A stretch of 64,000 nucleotides of DNA from Microlunatus capsulatus. GTDB taxonomy: Bacteria; Actinomycetota; Actinomycetes; Propionibacteriales; Propionibacteriaceae. Shown piece by piece: positions 20,512 through 30,570 of this stretch; position 1 is the stretch's first letter, and each line of letters opens with the position of its first letter. The notes beneath the pieces were generated by a model, which worked only from the letters and a program-made list of their open reading frames with translations, was not told the origin of the DNA and made no database searches. The stretch lies in NCBI RefSeq assembly GCF_017876495.1, contig NZ_JAGIOB010000001.1, positions 992,001 through 1,056,000 on the forward strand, given 5' to 3'. The translations under genes were made by a program, and so were the position numbers.

Positions 20512-21971
20512 CGTCCTGCCCTGGCCGGGGGCAGGGCGAAGACCCGCGGCGAGAGCGTGATCCCGTGGTCGGCGAACTTGTCGGTGAACTTCGGGCGGAT
20601 GCCGGTGGGCTGCGGCTTCCCGAGGAACCGGCCGTTCGCGTCCACACCGGCGGAGTAGTCGAAGAGAAAGGCGTCCTGCATGGTCACCGTCTGGCCCTCC
20701 ATGCCCTGCAGCTCGGTGACCGCGGTGACCCGTCGGCTGCCGTCCCGCAGCCGGCTGAGCTGGATCACGACGTCCACCGCCGACGCGATCTGCTCCCGGA
20801 TGGCTCGCAGCGGCAGGTCCATGCCGGCCATCAGCACCAAGGTCTCGAGCCGGGCGACGGCGTCACGGGGGGTGTTGGCGTGCACGGTGGACAGGGAGCC
20901 GTCGTGCCCGGTGTTCATCGCCTGCAGCATGTCGAGGCACTCGCCCCCGCGGACCTCCCCCACGACGATCCGGTCCGGCCGCATGCGCAGCGAGTTCTTC
21001 ACCAGCTCCCGGATGCCGATCTCCCCGCGCCCCTCGACGTTCGCCGGGCGGCTCTCGAGCCGGACGATGTGTTCCTGCTGGAGCTGGAGCTCGGCGGCGT
21101 CCTCGATGGTGACGATGCGCTCGCCCTCGGGGATGAAGGAGGAGAGGACGTTCAGCAGGGTCGTCTTCCCGGTGCCGGTCCCGCCCGAGACGATGATGTT
21201 GAGGCGGGCCTCGACGCACGCCTGCAGCAGCTCGGCCATCTCCGGGGTGAGCGTGCCGAAGCCGATGAGGTCGCCGACCTTGAACGGGTCCTTGGCGAAC
21301 TTCCTGATCGTCAGCGACGAGCCGTTGAAGGCGATCGGCGCGATCACGGCGTTCACGCGGCTGCCGTCCAGCAGCCGGGCGTCCACCAGGGGTGACGACT
21401 CGTCGATGCGGCGGCCGACCCGGGAGACGATCCGCTCGATCACCCGCCGCAGCTGCTCCTCGGAGGTGAAGCGGACGTCGCTGCGCGTGAGCTTGCCCCG
21501 CTGCTCGATGAAGACCCATTCGGGGCCGTTGACCATGATCTCGGTGATCGTGGGGTCGTCGAGGAGCCGCTGGAGGGGGCCGTGGCCGAGGACGTCGTCC
21601 TGCACGTCGCTGATCAGGCGCTGGCGCTGCTCTCCGGTGAGGGGGACCTTCTCCTCCTCGACCACGTGGTTCAGCTCGCTCCGGACCAGCGCGTGCAGCT
21701 GGTCCTCGCTCATCGTCGGGTCGTTGAGCCGGGCCCCCATGCGCTCGAACAGGGCCGCCGCCGCCCGGTCCTTGAGCTTGACGAGCGCGTCCGAGGGTCC
21801 CACCGGCGGAGCGGGCCGGACCGGGGGTGCGGCCGGGGCGGCGGGCGCGGGAGCGGTGGTCGCCGCAGCTGCAGCCGGGCGGGAGTCGGTGGTCGGACGG
21901 GTGGCCACGGCACCGGCAGCAGCGGGCGCCCCGCCCTGCCGGACCATCTGGAGGCGGTCGGCGAGGCTCAC
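20508..21971 (-). CDS. tadA: TadA/CpaF secretion ATPase
   Basis: A 487-residue hexameric ATPase powering Flp pilus assembly. A Pro/Ala-rich N-terminus (about 15-60) precedes the conserved PLQRLLDDPTITEIMVNG region; Walker A is SGGTGTGKTTLLN, the Asp box EDAAELQL, Walker B/His box GEVRGGECLDMLQAMNTGHDGSL-type motif (VRGGE, TGHDGS, VHANTPRD). GTG 21971 shares GTGA with the tadZ stop. The family is homologous to type II/IV secretion ATPases. Confidence 0.96.
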   Translation of the reverse strand: MSLADRLQMVRQGGAPAAAGAVATRPTTDSRPAAAAATTAPAPAAPAAPPVRPAPPVGPSDALVKLKDRAAAALFERMGARLNDPTMSEDQLHALVRSELNHVVEEEKVPLTGEQRQRLISDVQDDVLGHGPLQRLLDDPTITEIMVNGPEWVFIEQRGKLTRSDVRFTSEEQLRRVIERIVSRVGRRIDESSPLVDARLLDGSRVNAVIAPIAFNGSSLTIRKFAKDPFKVGDLIGFGTLTPEMAELLQACVEARLNIIVSGGTGTGKTTLLNVLSSFIPEGERIVTIEDAAELQLQQEHIVRLESRPANVEGRGEIGIRELVKNSLRMRPDRIVVGEVRGGECLDMLQAMNTGHDGSLSTVHANTPRDAVARLETLVLMAGMDLPLRAIREQIASAVDVVIQLSRLRDGSRRVTAVTELQGMEGQTVTMQDAFLFDYSAGVDANGRFLGKPQPTGIRPKFTDKFADHGITLSPRVFALPPARAGR

Positions 21972-23248
21972 GACGCCACCGCGCGCGGGCGACGGAACCA
22001 GCCGGAGGCCGCTCGCCGGGGCACGGGGGCGCCCTTGCCGGCGCGGCGGCCGAGCTGCGGCGCGGCCGTCACCTTCTTCTGACCCGGTCCGGGGGCGAAG
22101 CCCTGCACCAGGGCGAGGAGCTGCCGGGTCATCGGGTCGCGCACCCCGCTCTGCAGCAGCGGGACGCCCAGGTTGACCGACGCGGGAGCGGCCTTGGAGC
22201 GGGGCAGCACCAGGTCCACGGGCGCGCCGATCGTGGCCTCGACGTCGGCCACGGTGAGTCCCGTCGAGGGATCGGCGAAGTTGATGACGACCTGGTGCCG
22301 GCGCTGCAGCAGCGTCAGCTCCCGCAGCGTGTCGATCTCCTTGCGGAGGCCGCGCAGACCGGGGACGTCCATGCTGCTCAGCAGGACGAGGTCGGTGGTC
22401 TCGTCCATGGCCGCGAGCGTGTGCTCGGAGAGGCCCGGCGCGGTGTCGACGACGACGTAGCGGAACTCGCTCGCCAGGGTCCGCAGCAGCTGCCGGACGG
22501 CGTCCGCCGAGACGTTCTCGGCCTCCACCGGGGAGTCCGGTGCGCAGATCACGTAGAGACCGGTCTCGTGCAGGGTGAGGAAGGTCTTCAGCACCATCGT
22601 GTCCCGGCTGGCCTGGCCGGTCACCGCGGCCGTGAGGTCGTGCTCGGGGTCGAGGTTGAGACCGCTGGCCACGTCGCCGAACTGGATGTCGAGGTCGACC
22701 AGCACGGTGGCCTGCGGGGCCGAGCGCGCCAGGCCGACAGCGAGGTTCGTCGCCACGGTCGTCTTGCCCACCCCGCCCTTCGGCGAAACGACGGAGATCA
22801 CCTGCCCGGCCGCCGAGCGGTCCTCGACGACGACGGGCGGCCCGGCCTGCTGGGCCGAGCGCACCTCGGCGAGCTCCACGGCCCGCTGGACCGTGCGCAG
22901 GACCTCCTCCGCGGTAGCGCCGGGGGCCAGGATGTCCGTGGCACCCGCGCGCATCGCGGGGAGGGCCAGGTCGGGTCCCCCGTCGGTGACGAGGACGACG
23001 CTGATCGCGGGGCACTCGGCGTCGAGGCGAGCCGTCAGGTCGAGCGCCTCCGGCACCCCCAGGGCGCAGTCGAGCACCAGCACCCGCGGAGGTCCGTCGG
23101 GGTCTCCCCGCCAGAGCAGGGCCGGGTCGCCCGGGTGGGGCGGGAGCGCCACCGTCTCGACCTGGTAGGAGATCGGCGTGGCCAGGAGGGCGGCGGTGAG
23201 CCACCCCGCGAGGTCGTCGGAGCCCGAGCGGACGAGGATGCGGCTCAT
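21968..23248 (-). CDS. tadZ: TadZ/CpaE pilus-localisation ATPase
   Basis: A 426-residue MinD/ParA-superfamily protein that positions the pilus machine. Residues 1-130 resemble an atypical receiver domain (VLVLDCALG, VVLVTDGG, AGATDILAPGA); residues about 145-390 hold the deviant Walker A SPKGGVGKTTVATNLA, DLDIQFGD and VVVDTAPG. The C-terminus is a basic tail. It starts four bases into the cpaB stop region (ATG 23248 overlaps the cpaB end at 23245), typical operon coupling. Confidence 0.93.
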   Translation of the reverse strand: MSRILVRSGSDDLAGWLTAALLATPISYQVETVALPPHPGDPALLWRGDPDGPPRVLVLDCALGVPEALDLTARLDAECPAISVVLVTDGGPDLALPAMRAGATDILAPGATAEEVLRTVQRAVELAEVRSAQQAGPPVVVEDRSAAGQVISVVSPKGGVGKTTVATNLAVGLARSAPQATVLVDLDIQFGDVASGLNLDPEHDLTAAVTGQASRDTMVLKTFLTLHETGLYVICAPDSPVEAENVSADAVRQLLRTLASEFRYVVVDTAPGLSEHTLAAMDETTDLVLLSSMDVPGLRGLRKEIDTLRELTLLQRRHQVVINFADPSTGLTVADVEATIGAPVDLVLPRSKAAPASVNLGVPLLQSGVRDPMTRQLLALVQGFAPGPGQKKVTAAPQLGRRAGKGAPVPRRAASGWFRRPRAVAS

Positions 23249-23976
23249 CGGTAGAGGTTTCCCTTGGTGAGGACGGGCAGCGGGGCGTCGGAGGCGTCGT
23301 CGGGCTCGGCCGAGAGCCAGATGGAGCCGTGCTCGGCGGCGAAGACGAGCTTCTGGGCACCGGCAGGCGGGAGGGCGAGGGTCACGGTCAGGGTCTCGGC
23401 GCCCGCCGCCGCCGGTCGGGCCGCTGACCCGTCGTCGTCGGCGGCTGCGGTGCCCGCCCCGCCCTGCACCGCCGTCACGAGCACCTTGTGGAGCCCGAGC
23501 GCGGTCTTCGACACCTTCTCGTCCTGCACCGAGAGGAAGACCCCGACGGTCGCGCCGGGAACCAGCGTGCCCGCCACCACCCGCTGCGGCTCGAGCTGGA
23601 CCGCCACCTGGTGGTAGCCCTCCGGCACCTCCACACCCCGCGCCGCCTCGAGCACGGCCGGGTCGGCCAGACGGCTGCGGAGCAGCTGCTCGCCGGGCTG
23701 CAGCGCCGTGGTCGTGACCAGCCCGGACAGCTCTGCGACGCTGCTGACCACCCCGGGAGCCACCGCGACCCCGGGCAGCTCGCGCACCTCCACCGCCTTC
23801 TGGAGCTCCGCGGCCGTGGCTCCCTCGGGCACCGCCTCGGTGACGACCAGCACGCGAGCGGGGGCGAGAGCGGCTACGGCGCGCTGGTCCGCCGCCCCGA
23901 CGTAGGCCAGCAGGACCACGCCGCCGACGACGGCGAGCAGCAGAGCAGCGGCCGCGGCCAGGAGGCGACGCTTCAT
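23245..23976 (-). CDS. cpaB: Flp pilus assembly protein CpaB/RcpC
   Basis: A 243-residue exported protein. N-terminal signal anchor MKRRLLAAAAALLLAVVGG, SAF domain at about 40-110 (VLVVTEAVPEGATAAEL, GLVTTTALQPGEQLL), then the RcpC C-terminal region (VAVQLEPQRVVAGTLVPGATV). ATG 23976 is chosen because GAGGAGA lies ideally upstream; the frame extends nine codons further to 24003. It probably works at the cell wall, since actinobacteria have no outer-membrane secretin here. Confidence 0.9.
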   Translation of the reverse strand: MKRRLLAAAAALLLAVVGGVVLLAYVGAADQRAVAALAPARVLVVTEAVPEGATAAELQKAVEVRELPGVAVAPGVVSSVAELSGLVTTTALQPGEQLLRSRLADPAVLEAARGVEVPEGYHQVAVQLEPQRVVAGTLVPGATVGVFLSVQDEKVSKTALGLHKVLVTAVQGGAGTAAADDDGSAARPAAAGAETLTVTLALPPAGAQKLVFAAEHGSIWLSAEPDDASDAPLPVLTKGNLYR

Positions 23977-24094
23977 CCGGTTCTCCTCGGGAGGGGCGGG
24001 CACGCTCCCGGGCGGGAGCGCAGGGGTGCTCGGGCGGTGGAGCCGGGGACGGCCGGGGTGCGACGGCCGGCGGGGCCGCCTCAGCGGCAGAGGC

Positions 24095-24292
24095 TCAGAG
24101 CTTGCCCGAGACGGTGGTGAACAGCGTCTCGAGCTTCGGCCCGACGAGCGCGACGCCGGTGATCATCACGATGGCGATGAGACCCACGAGGAGGCCGTAC
24201 TCGACGGCGGTCGCCCCGCGCTCCTCCCGGTCCTCGAAACGGTTCGAGATGACGGTCAGAAAGGCGATCAGGTGTGCGTAGGCACCGGTCAT
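24095..24292 (-). CDS. flp: Flp/Fap-type pilin 1
   Basis: A 65-residue type IVb pilin. Short leader, then ERGATAVEYGLLVGLIA: the prepilin peptidase is expected to cut after Gly26, with Glu at position +5 and the hydrophobic assembly helix following. GAGGAG ribosome site seven bases before ATG. It lies between tadG and cpaB, with about 190 bp of its own upstream sequence including an AT-rich patch (24415-24430), so it may have its own promoter. Identical in length to pilin 2 and differing at only seven residues (11, 15, 21, 23, 55, 57, 62). Confidence 0.94.
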   Translation of the reverse strand: MTGAYAHLIAFLTVISNRFEDREERGATAVEYGLLVGLIAIVMITGVALVGPKLETLFTTVSGKL

Positions 24293-24488
24293 GGAGAGCT
24301 CCTCGGGGGATGGCCACCGCTGGTCGGCAGTGGGAGGGTGCGGGATTTCCTCCCGCAGGAGAAGTGAACAGGTCCGACGCGGCGGGGCGCAATCGCGGGA
24401 AGGCCGAAAAGCGGTATTCGGGACTATTCGGGGTCGAAAGTCCCGGCCTGGCCGGGCACGGCCGCCCGGGTCGGGCGGGGCCCGTGGA

Positions 24489-25418
24489 TCAGGCCGTGAG
24501 CTCGACGACGACGGCCCCCAGGGCCGGCGCGCCCGAGGAGTAGGTGAACGCCTCGGTGAGGTCCACGAACCTGGTGAAGTAGCCCCGGACGCAGTGGTCG
24601 TTGCCCTTGCAGGACTTGGCGTTGTAGGAGTACCTGCCGACGAAGTCGTAGCCGGTGATGGTGAAGGCGGCGTAGCCGTACACGTGGTAGAAGGCGTTGG
24701 AGCCCGTGTCGCCCGCCTGGTCGAAGACGGGCAGCAGGACGGTCTTGCCCTGGAGCGAGCTGAAGCTGCTCGGCGAGCAGCCGCTCGGGACCGCGTTCCC
24801 GGGGTCGCTGTAGAGCAGGCCGACGCGCGAGCTGGAGCTCTGGCAGGTCCCGCCGTCGGTGGTCAGCCAGCCGAAGCCGCCGGGGACCACGTTGTTGGAG
24901 GGACCGGTGCACGTGGTGCCCGAGGACTTCGTGAAGTAGATGGTGCGCTCGACGGTGCTGCTCGGCTGGCCGCCGCCGGTCTGCTGCAGCCACTCGCACC
25001 AGGAGAAGGTGAGGGGGAGGACGGCCGTGCCGCCGTCGGGGGAACCCCAGCTCGCCGTCGCCCGGGCGCTCAGCTCGGAGGAGTCCACGCCGATCACCGG
25101 GGCGAAGAGGTGGCGACGCGTGGCTGCGGCCTGGACCGTGACCTGGCCCGCGGACGTCGCCGCGGACGCCGTGGCGCCCGGTCCGACGTGGTTCGCCGTC
25201 ACCAGCCGCTGGGCCGTGCTGCCGGGGGTGCCGCAGGCGCCCGCACCGCAGTTCTGGGCGATGGCCAGCGCTGCGGCGTCGGCGCCGTTCTGCAGCTGCT
25301 GGTGCTCGGACCACATGCCGGCGACGTCGACACCGAAGGCGGCCAGGCCCATCAGCGGGACGAGGACGAGCGCGACGACGACCGCCACCGCTCCCCGCTC
25401 GTCCTTCACCCTCCGCAC
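24489..25418 (-). CDS. TadG-like pilus-locus membrane protein
   Basis: A 309-residue protein. N-terminal ERGAVAVVVALVLVPLMGLAAF is the TadG/pilin-like membrane helix, followed by DVAGMWSEHQQLQNGADAAALA, the standard Tad_G segment. The remaining extracellular part is Ser/Gly-rich with several Cys (CGAGAC, CEW, CTG, CQS, CSP, CKG, HCVRG) that may form disulphides. Part of the tad operon between tadE and pilin 1; start overlaps the tadE stop (25406-25418). Confidence 0.85.
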   Translation of the reverse strand: MRRVKDERGAVAVVVALVLVPLMGLAAFGVDVAGMWSEHQQLQNGADAAALAIAQNCGAGACGTPGSTAQRLVTANHVGPGATASAATSAGQVTVQAAATRRHLFAPVIGVDSSELSARATASWGSPDGGTAVLPLTFSWCEWLQQTGGGQPSSTVERTIYFTKSSGTTCTGPSNNVVPGGFGWLTTDGGTCQSSSSRVGLLYSDPGNAVPSGCSPSSFSSLQGKTVLLPVFDQAGDTGSNAFYHVYGYAAFTITGYDFVGRYSYNAKSCKGNDHCVRGYFTRFVDLTEAFTYSSGAPALGAVVVELTA

Positions 25419-25792
25419 TGCATGGCTCCGACGCCGCGCACCGTGACCGAGGCGCCGAACAAGCTGCTGACCAGCGGGGTCGGGAAGGTGATCGTGACCG
25501 TGGCCTGGACGGGCGCGGCCGCGGTGGACCGGCAGCCGCCGGTGCCCGGCGACACCGCGATCTGGGCGTCGCCGACCGCGACCGATCCGGCGGCCGACCG
25601 CACCGCCGCCCGGCTGGCTCCGGCGTCGTTGCGCAGGGCCATCACCCGTGCGCCCTCGCGGGCGGCGCCGGAGAGCGTGGCCTGGAGGTAGTAGATCCGG
25701 CCCATCTCGGCGACGCCGGCGAACAGCAGGACCAGCAGCGGCAGGACGAGCGCGAACTCGACGGCCGCCGCCCCACGCTCACTTCTGGTCAC
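25406..25792 (-). CDS. tadE: TadE-like minor pseudopilin
   Basis: A 128-residue protein with SERGAAAVEFALVLPLLVLLF, a TadE prepilin-like processing site and membrane helix, then EMGRIYYLQATLSGAAREGARVMAL, the family signature, and a short beta-rich tail with CRST and MQC cysteines. It follows pilin 2 by about 70 bases and overlaps the TadG-like gene, so the three are one transcript. Confidence 0.9.
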   Translation of the reverse strand: MTRSERGAAAVEFALVLPLLVLLFAGVAEMGRIYYLQATLSGAAREGARVMALRNDAGASRAAVRSAAGSVAVGDAQIAVSPGTGGCRSTAAAPVQATVTITFPTPLVSSLFGASVTVRGVGAMQCGG

Positions 25793-25866
25793 GGCGCCTC
25801 CGGGAAAGGGGCCAGCGTGGTCCGCCGGGGGAACGGACCACGCTGGACGAGCTGGCTGGACGGGGG

Positions 25867-26064
25867 TCAGAGCTTGCCGGCGACCGTGGTGAACATGGTG
25901 GACAGCTTGGGCCCGACGAGCGCCACGCCGGTGATCATGACGATGGCGATCAGACCGACGAGGAGGCCGTACTCCACGGCGGTCGCGCCGCGCTCCTTGC
26001 GACCCTCGAAACGGTTCGAGACGACGGTGAGGAGGGCGATCAGGTGTGCGTAGGCACCGGTCAT
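25867..26064 (-). CDS. flp: Flp/Fap-type pilin 2
   Basis: A 65-residue type IVb pilin, first gene of the minus-strand tad locus. KERGATAVEYGLLVGLIA contains the peptidase site (after Gly26) and Glu+5. AAGGAG seven bases upstream of ATG 26064 is an optimal ribosome site, consistent with high expression. 58 of 65 residues match pilin 1, so one is a recent duplicate. No prepilin peptidase (TadV/CpaA) gene occurs in the window; it must be elsewhere. Confidence 0.94.
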   Translation of the reverse strand: MTGAYAHLIALLTVVSNRFEGRKERGATAVEYGLLVGLIAIVMITGVALVGPKLSTMFTTVAGKL

Positions 26065-26345
26065 GGGAAAGCTCCTTGGGGGGACGGGACCCAGCAGAGC
26101 AGGTCCTTTTTCGACAGCCTTTGTGGCCGCACCCGAATTAGAGCAAGCGTGATCTTCCGGCGCAATGCGCAGAAGGGCCGCGGGACGTTCTCGGGACATT
26201 GTCGAGCCATTGGTCCCGGGAAGCCGCGGGCCCTTGTACCCGAGCGCCGACGCGCGACCGAGCGCGACCACGGGTGCACGGCTGACCCGGGCCGTCCGCC
26301 GCCGGCAGACCGGCCGGCAGGCCGGGCGCGCGCTAGCGTCGGCCC
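26065..26345. other. divergent promoter region, tad locus and winged-helix gene
   Basis: 281 bp without a gene. It holds the pilin 2 ribosome site, a relatively AT-rich stretch (26106-26150) fit for the tad promoter, and on the other side a leaderless -10 box TAGCGT (26334-26339) six bases before the plus-strand ATG. Confidence 0.5.
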
Positions 26346-27494
26346 ATGACGCGGCTGAGCACCGACGAGCTGGCCCGGCGCACGCTGGTGCGGCAGTTCC
26401 CCGCCGTCCGCGGGACGGACGGCGACGCGGTGACCGCCCTGCTCACCCACCTCGGGCCGGTCCAGTCGCAGGTGCCGCGCTCCCCCTTCCTCACCGCGTC
26501 GTCCCGGCTGCCCGGCGTCGATCGCGCGACCGTGCGCCGGCTGTTCGAGGAGCACCGGCTGGTGAAGACCAGCAGCCTCCGCGGCACCGTGCACACCGGC
26601 GTGGCCGCCCACCACCCCCTGCTCGACGCGGCCTCCCGGCCCGCCCGCCGTCAGGCCCTCACCGCCCGGCTGCGACTGGGCCGGGTCAGCGTGGACCAGC
26701 TGTGGGCCGAGCTCGAGGCCTTCGCCGCGGACGCCTGGCAGGCCCGCCCCGCGCTCGTGGAGCACGCGCGGCAGTGGCTCGCGGTGCACGAGTCCGCAGC
26801 GGCCGCCGCGGCCCTGGACGACACCTCGACGGCGGCCCTGGTCGGGAGCCACAGCGGGCTGCTCCGCCGACCGCCCGACCAGCGGTGGGAGACGCGCACC
26901 GACGTCCTGCACCGGACCGCGCGGGCGGTGCTGCCTGGGCCGGCCGCATCCTCGGCCGACGCCGCGCCCTCGGCGGACGAGGCCCTGGCCGCCCTCGTCC
27001 CGCTGCACCTCGGGGCCCTCGGGCCCGCGACCCGCGCGGAGCTGGCCCACGTCCTGGGCGCGACCCTCGGCGCCGTCGACCGCGCGGTGGCCGCCGCGGG
27101 TGACACGCTGGTCCGGCTCGACGGGCCCGACGACGAGGTGCTCGTCGAGCTGGCCGAGCCCGGAGCGGACGGCCCGGGACCGGACCCGGTGGTGCTGCTG
27201 CCCGAGTTCGACGCCCTGCTGGTCGGGCTGCACCCCGCGCACCGCACCCGGTTCCTGGGCGCCGAGCAGCTGGCCGCGGTCTGGAGCAAGGTCAACGGCG
27301 TCTGCGCGCCGACGGTGCTGCACGACGGGCGCGTCGTGGGGACCTGGCGCACCGTCGTCAGCGGGACGACGGCCCGGGTCGAGGTGCGGGCGCTGCCCGG
27401 CGCCCGGCTCCCCGACGAGGCGGCGCTGGCCGCCCCGGCGACGGCCGCGGCCACGGCCCTGGGGCTGGACCTGCGGGAGGTCCGCCTGCTCTGA
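26346..27494 (+). CDS. winged-helix DNA-binding protein, AlkZ/YcaQ-like (HTH_42)
   Basis: A 382-residue member of the HTH_42 family, which includes the DNA glycosylases AlkZ and YcaQ that unhook crosslinks. The characteristic glutamine motif is present as GPVQSQVPRSPF (QSQ) and the LVKTSSLRGTVHTG strand-hairpin is typical. Three winged-helix repeats can be imagined over the length. Whether it is a glycosylase or only DNA binding cannot be told. ATG 26346 follows TAGCGT by six bases, so the transcript is probably leaderless. Divergent from the tad locus. Confidence 0.85.
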   Translation: MTRLSTDELARRTLVRQFPAVRGTDGDAVTALLTHLGPVQSQVPRSPFLTASSRLPGVDRATVRRLFEEHRLVKTSSLRGTVHTGVAAHHPLLDAASRPARRQALTARLRLGRVSVDQLWAELEAFAADAWQARPALVEHARQWLAVHESAAAAAALDDTSTAALVGSHSGLLRRPPDQRWETRTDVLHRTARAVLPGPAASSADAAPSADEALAALVPLHLGALGPATRAELAHVLGATLGAVDRAVAAAGDTLVRLDGPDDEVLVELAEPGADGPGPDPVVLLPEFDALLVGLHPAHRTRFLGAEQLAAVWSKVNGVCAPTVLHDGRVVGTWRTVVSGTTARVEVRALPGARLPDEAALAAPATAAATALGLDLREVRLL

Positions 27495-27503
27495 GGTCCC
27501 GGC

Positions 27504-28472
27504 TCAGCGGCCGGCGGCGTGCTGCTGGGCCGCCCAGGCGCTGGCCACCATCGAGCGGAGGTCGTGCGTCATCCGCCAGCCGAGGTCGCGGGCGGCCAGC
27601 TCGCCGGAGGCGACGATCCGCGCCGGGTCGCCGCTGCGCCGCGGGGCGACCTCGGGCTCGAAGTCGACGCCGGTCACCTCGGCGATGGCGGTCATGATCT
27701 GGCGCACCGAGACGCCCTCACCGCTGCCGAGGTTGTAGACCCGCTCCAGCGGGCGGCCCTCGGCCAGCGCGTGCGCGGCGGCGAGGTGGGTGGCCGCGAG
27801 GTCCTCCACGTGCAGGTAGTCGCGCACGCAGGTGCCGTCGGGCGTCGGGTAGTCGTCGCCGTTGATCCGCGGGGTCCGGCCCTCGGCGAGCATCGAGAGC
27901 ACCACCGGGAACAGGTTGTGCGGGCTGGTGTCGTAGAGCTCCGGCGTCGCCGAGCCGACGACGTTGAAGTAGCGCAGCGAGGTGTGCCGGAGGCCGGCCG
28001 CGCGCTCCTGGTCGGCCAGCAGCCACTCCCCGATCAGCTTCGACTCCCCGTAGGGCGACTCGGGCCCGGTCGGGGTGGCCTCGGTGACCAGGTCGACGTC
28101 GGGCGTGCCGTAGGTGGCGGCGGAGGAGGAGAAGACGATCCGGTCGACGCCCGCGGACTGCATCTGCTCCAGCAGGGTCGCCGTGCCGGTCACGTTCTGC
28201 TGGTAGGTCAGCAGCGGCCTGGTCACCGAGACGCCGGCGTACTTGAACCCGGCGAGGTGGACCACGCCGGTCACCGCGTGCTCGACCAGGGTGTGCCGCA
28301 CCAGGTCGCCGTCGAGGACGCTGCCGCGGACGAAGGGCACCTCCGCGGGCACGAACTGCGGGTGCCCGCTGGTCAGGGAGTCCAGCACCACCACGGGCGT
28401 GCCGGCCTGCACGAACGCGCGCACGACGTGGGAGCCGATGTAGCCCGCCCCTCCGGTCACCAACCAGGTCAT
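27504..28472 (-). CDS. galE: UDP-glucose 4-epimerase
   Basis: A 322-residue extended SDR enzyme interconverting UDP-glucose and UDP-galactose. MTWLVTGGAGYIGSHV is the NAD-binding GxxGxxG; FSSSAATYG holds the catalytic Ser; SPYGESKLIGEW holds YxxxK; LRYFNVVG and RDYLHVEDLA are galE signatures. ATG 28472 with GGAGGACCG upstream; the open frame extends to 28652 without homology. A TAGGAT box on the minus strand (28524-28519) may be its -10. Divergent from amt. Confidence 0.95.
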   Translation of the reverse strand: MTWLVTGGAGYIGSHVVRAFVQAGTPVVVLDSLTSGHPQFVPAEVPFVRGSVLDGDLVRHTLVEHAVTGVVHLAGFKYAGVSVTRPLLTYQQNVTGTATLLEQMQSAGVDRIVFSSSAATYGTPDVDLVTEATPTGPESPYGESKLIGEWLLADQERAAGLRHTSLRYFNVVGSATPELYDTSPHNLFPVVLSMLAEGRTPRINGDDYPTPDGTCVRDYLHVEDLAATHLAAAHALAEGRPLERVYNLGSGEGVSVRQIMTAIAEVTGVDFEPEVAPRRSGDPARIVASGELAARDLGWRMTHDLRSMVASAWAAQQHAAGR

Positions 28473-28525
28473 CGGTCCTCCTCCTGCAGGCGCGGGGCGG
28501 CCCCGGCGTCGGCTCCCGATCCTAG

Positions 28526-30460
<1,935 letters not shown>

Positions 30461-30570
30461 AGCGTGACCTGACTGACGAGCGTCTCAACGTCGCGATCCG
30501 GTCCGGGTGGGCAACCACCTCCGGGCCGGATCGTCGGCGTTCGGTCACCCGCTGCGTCGAGGACGCGCTG

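Noticed and set aside
24225-24250. tRNA-like GGTTCGAG arm
   Set aside because: It is inside the pilin coding sequence and no cloverleaf can be drawn around it. The same string occurs in pilin 2.
26186-26215. Third copy of the ATGTCC element near the pilin 2 promoter (CTCGACAATGTCCCGAG)
   Set aside because: Only a short block matches and the spacing of other blocks fails; not enough to group with the 36-bp element.
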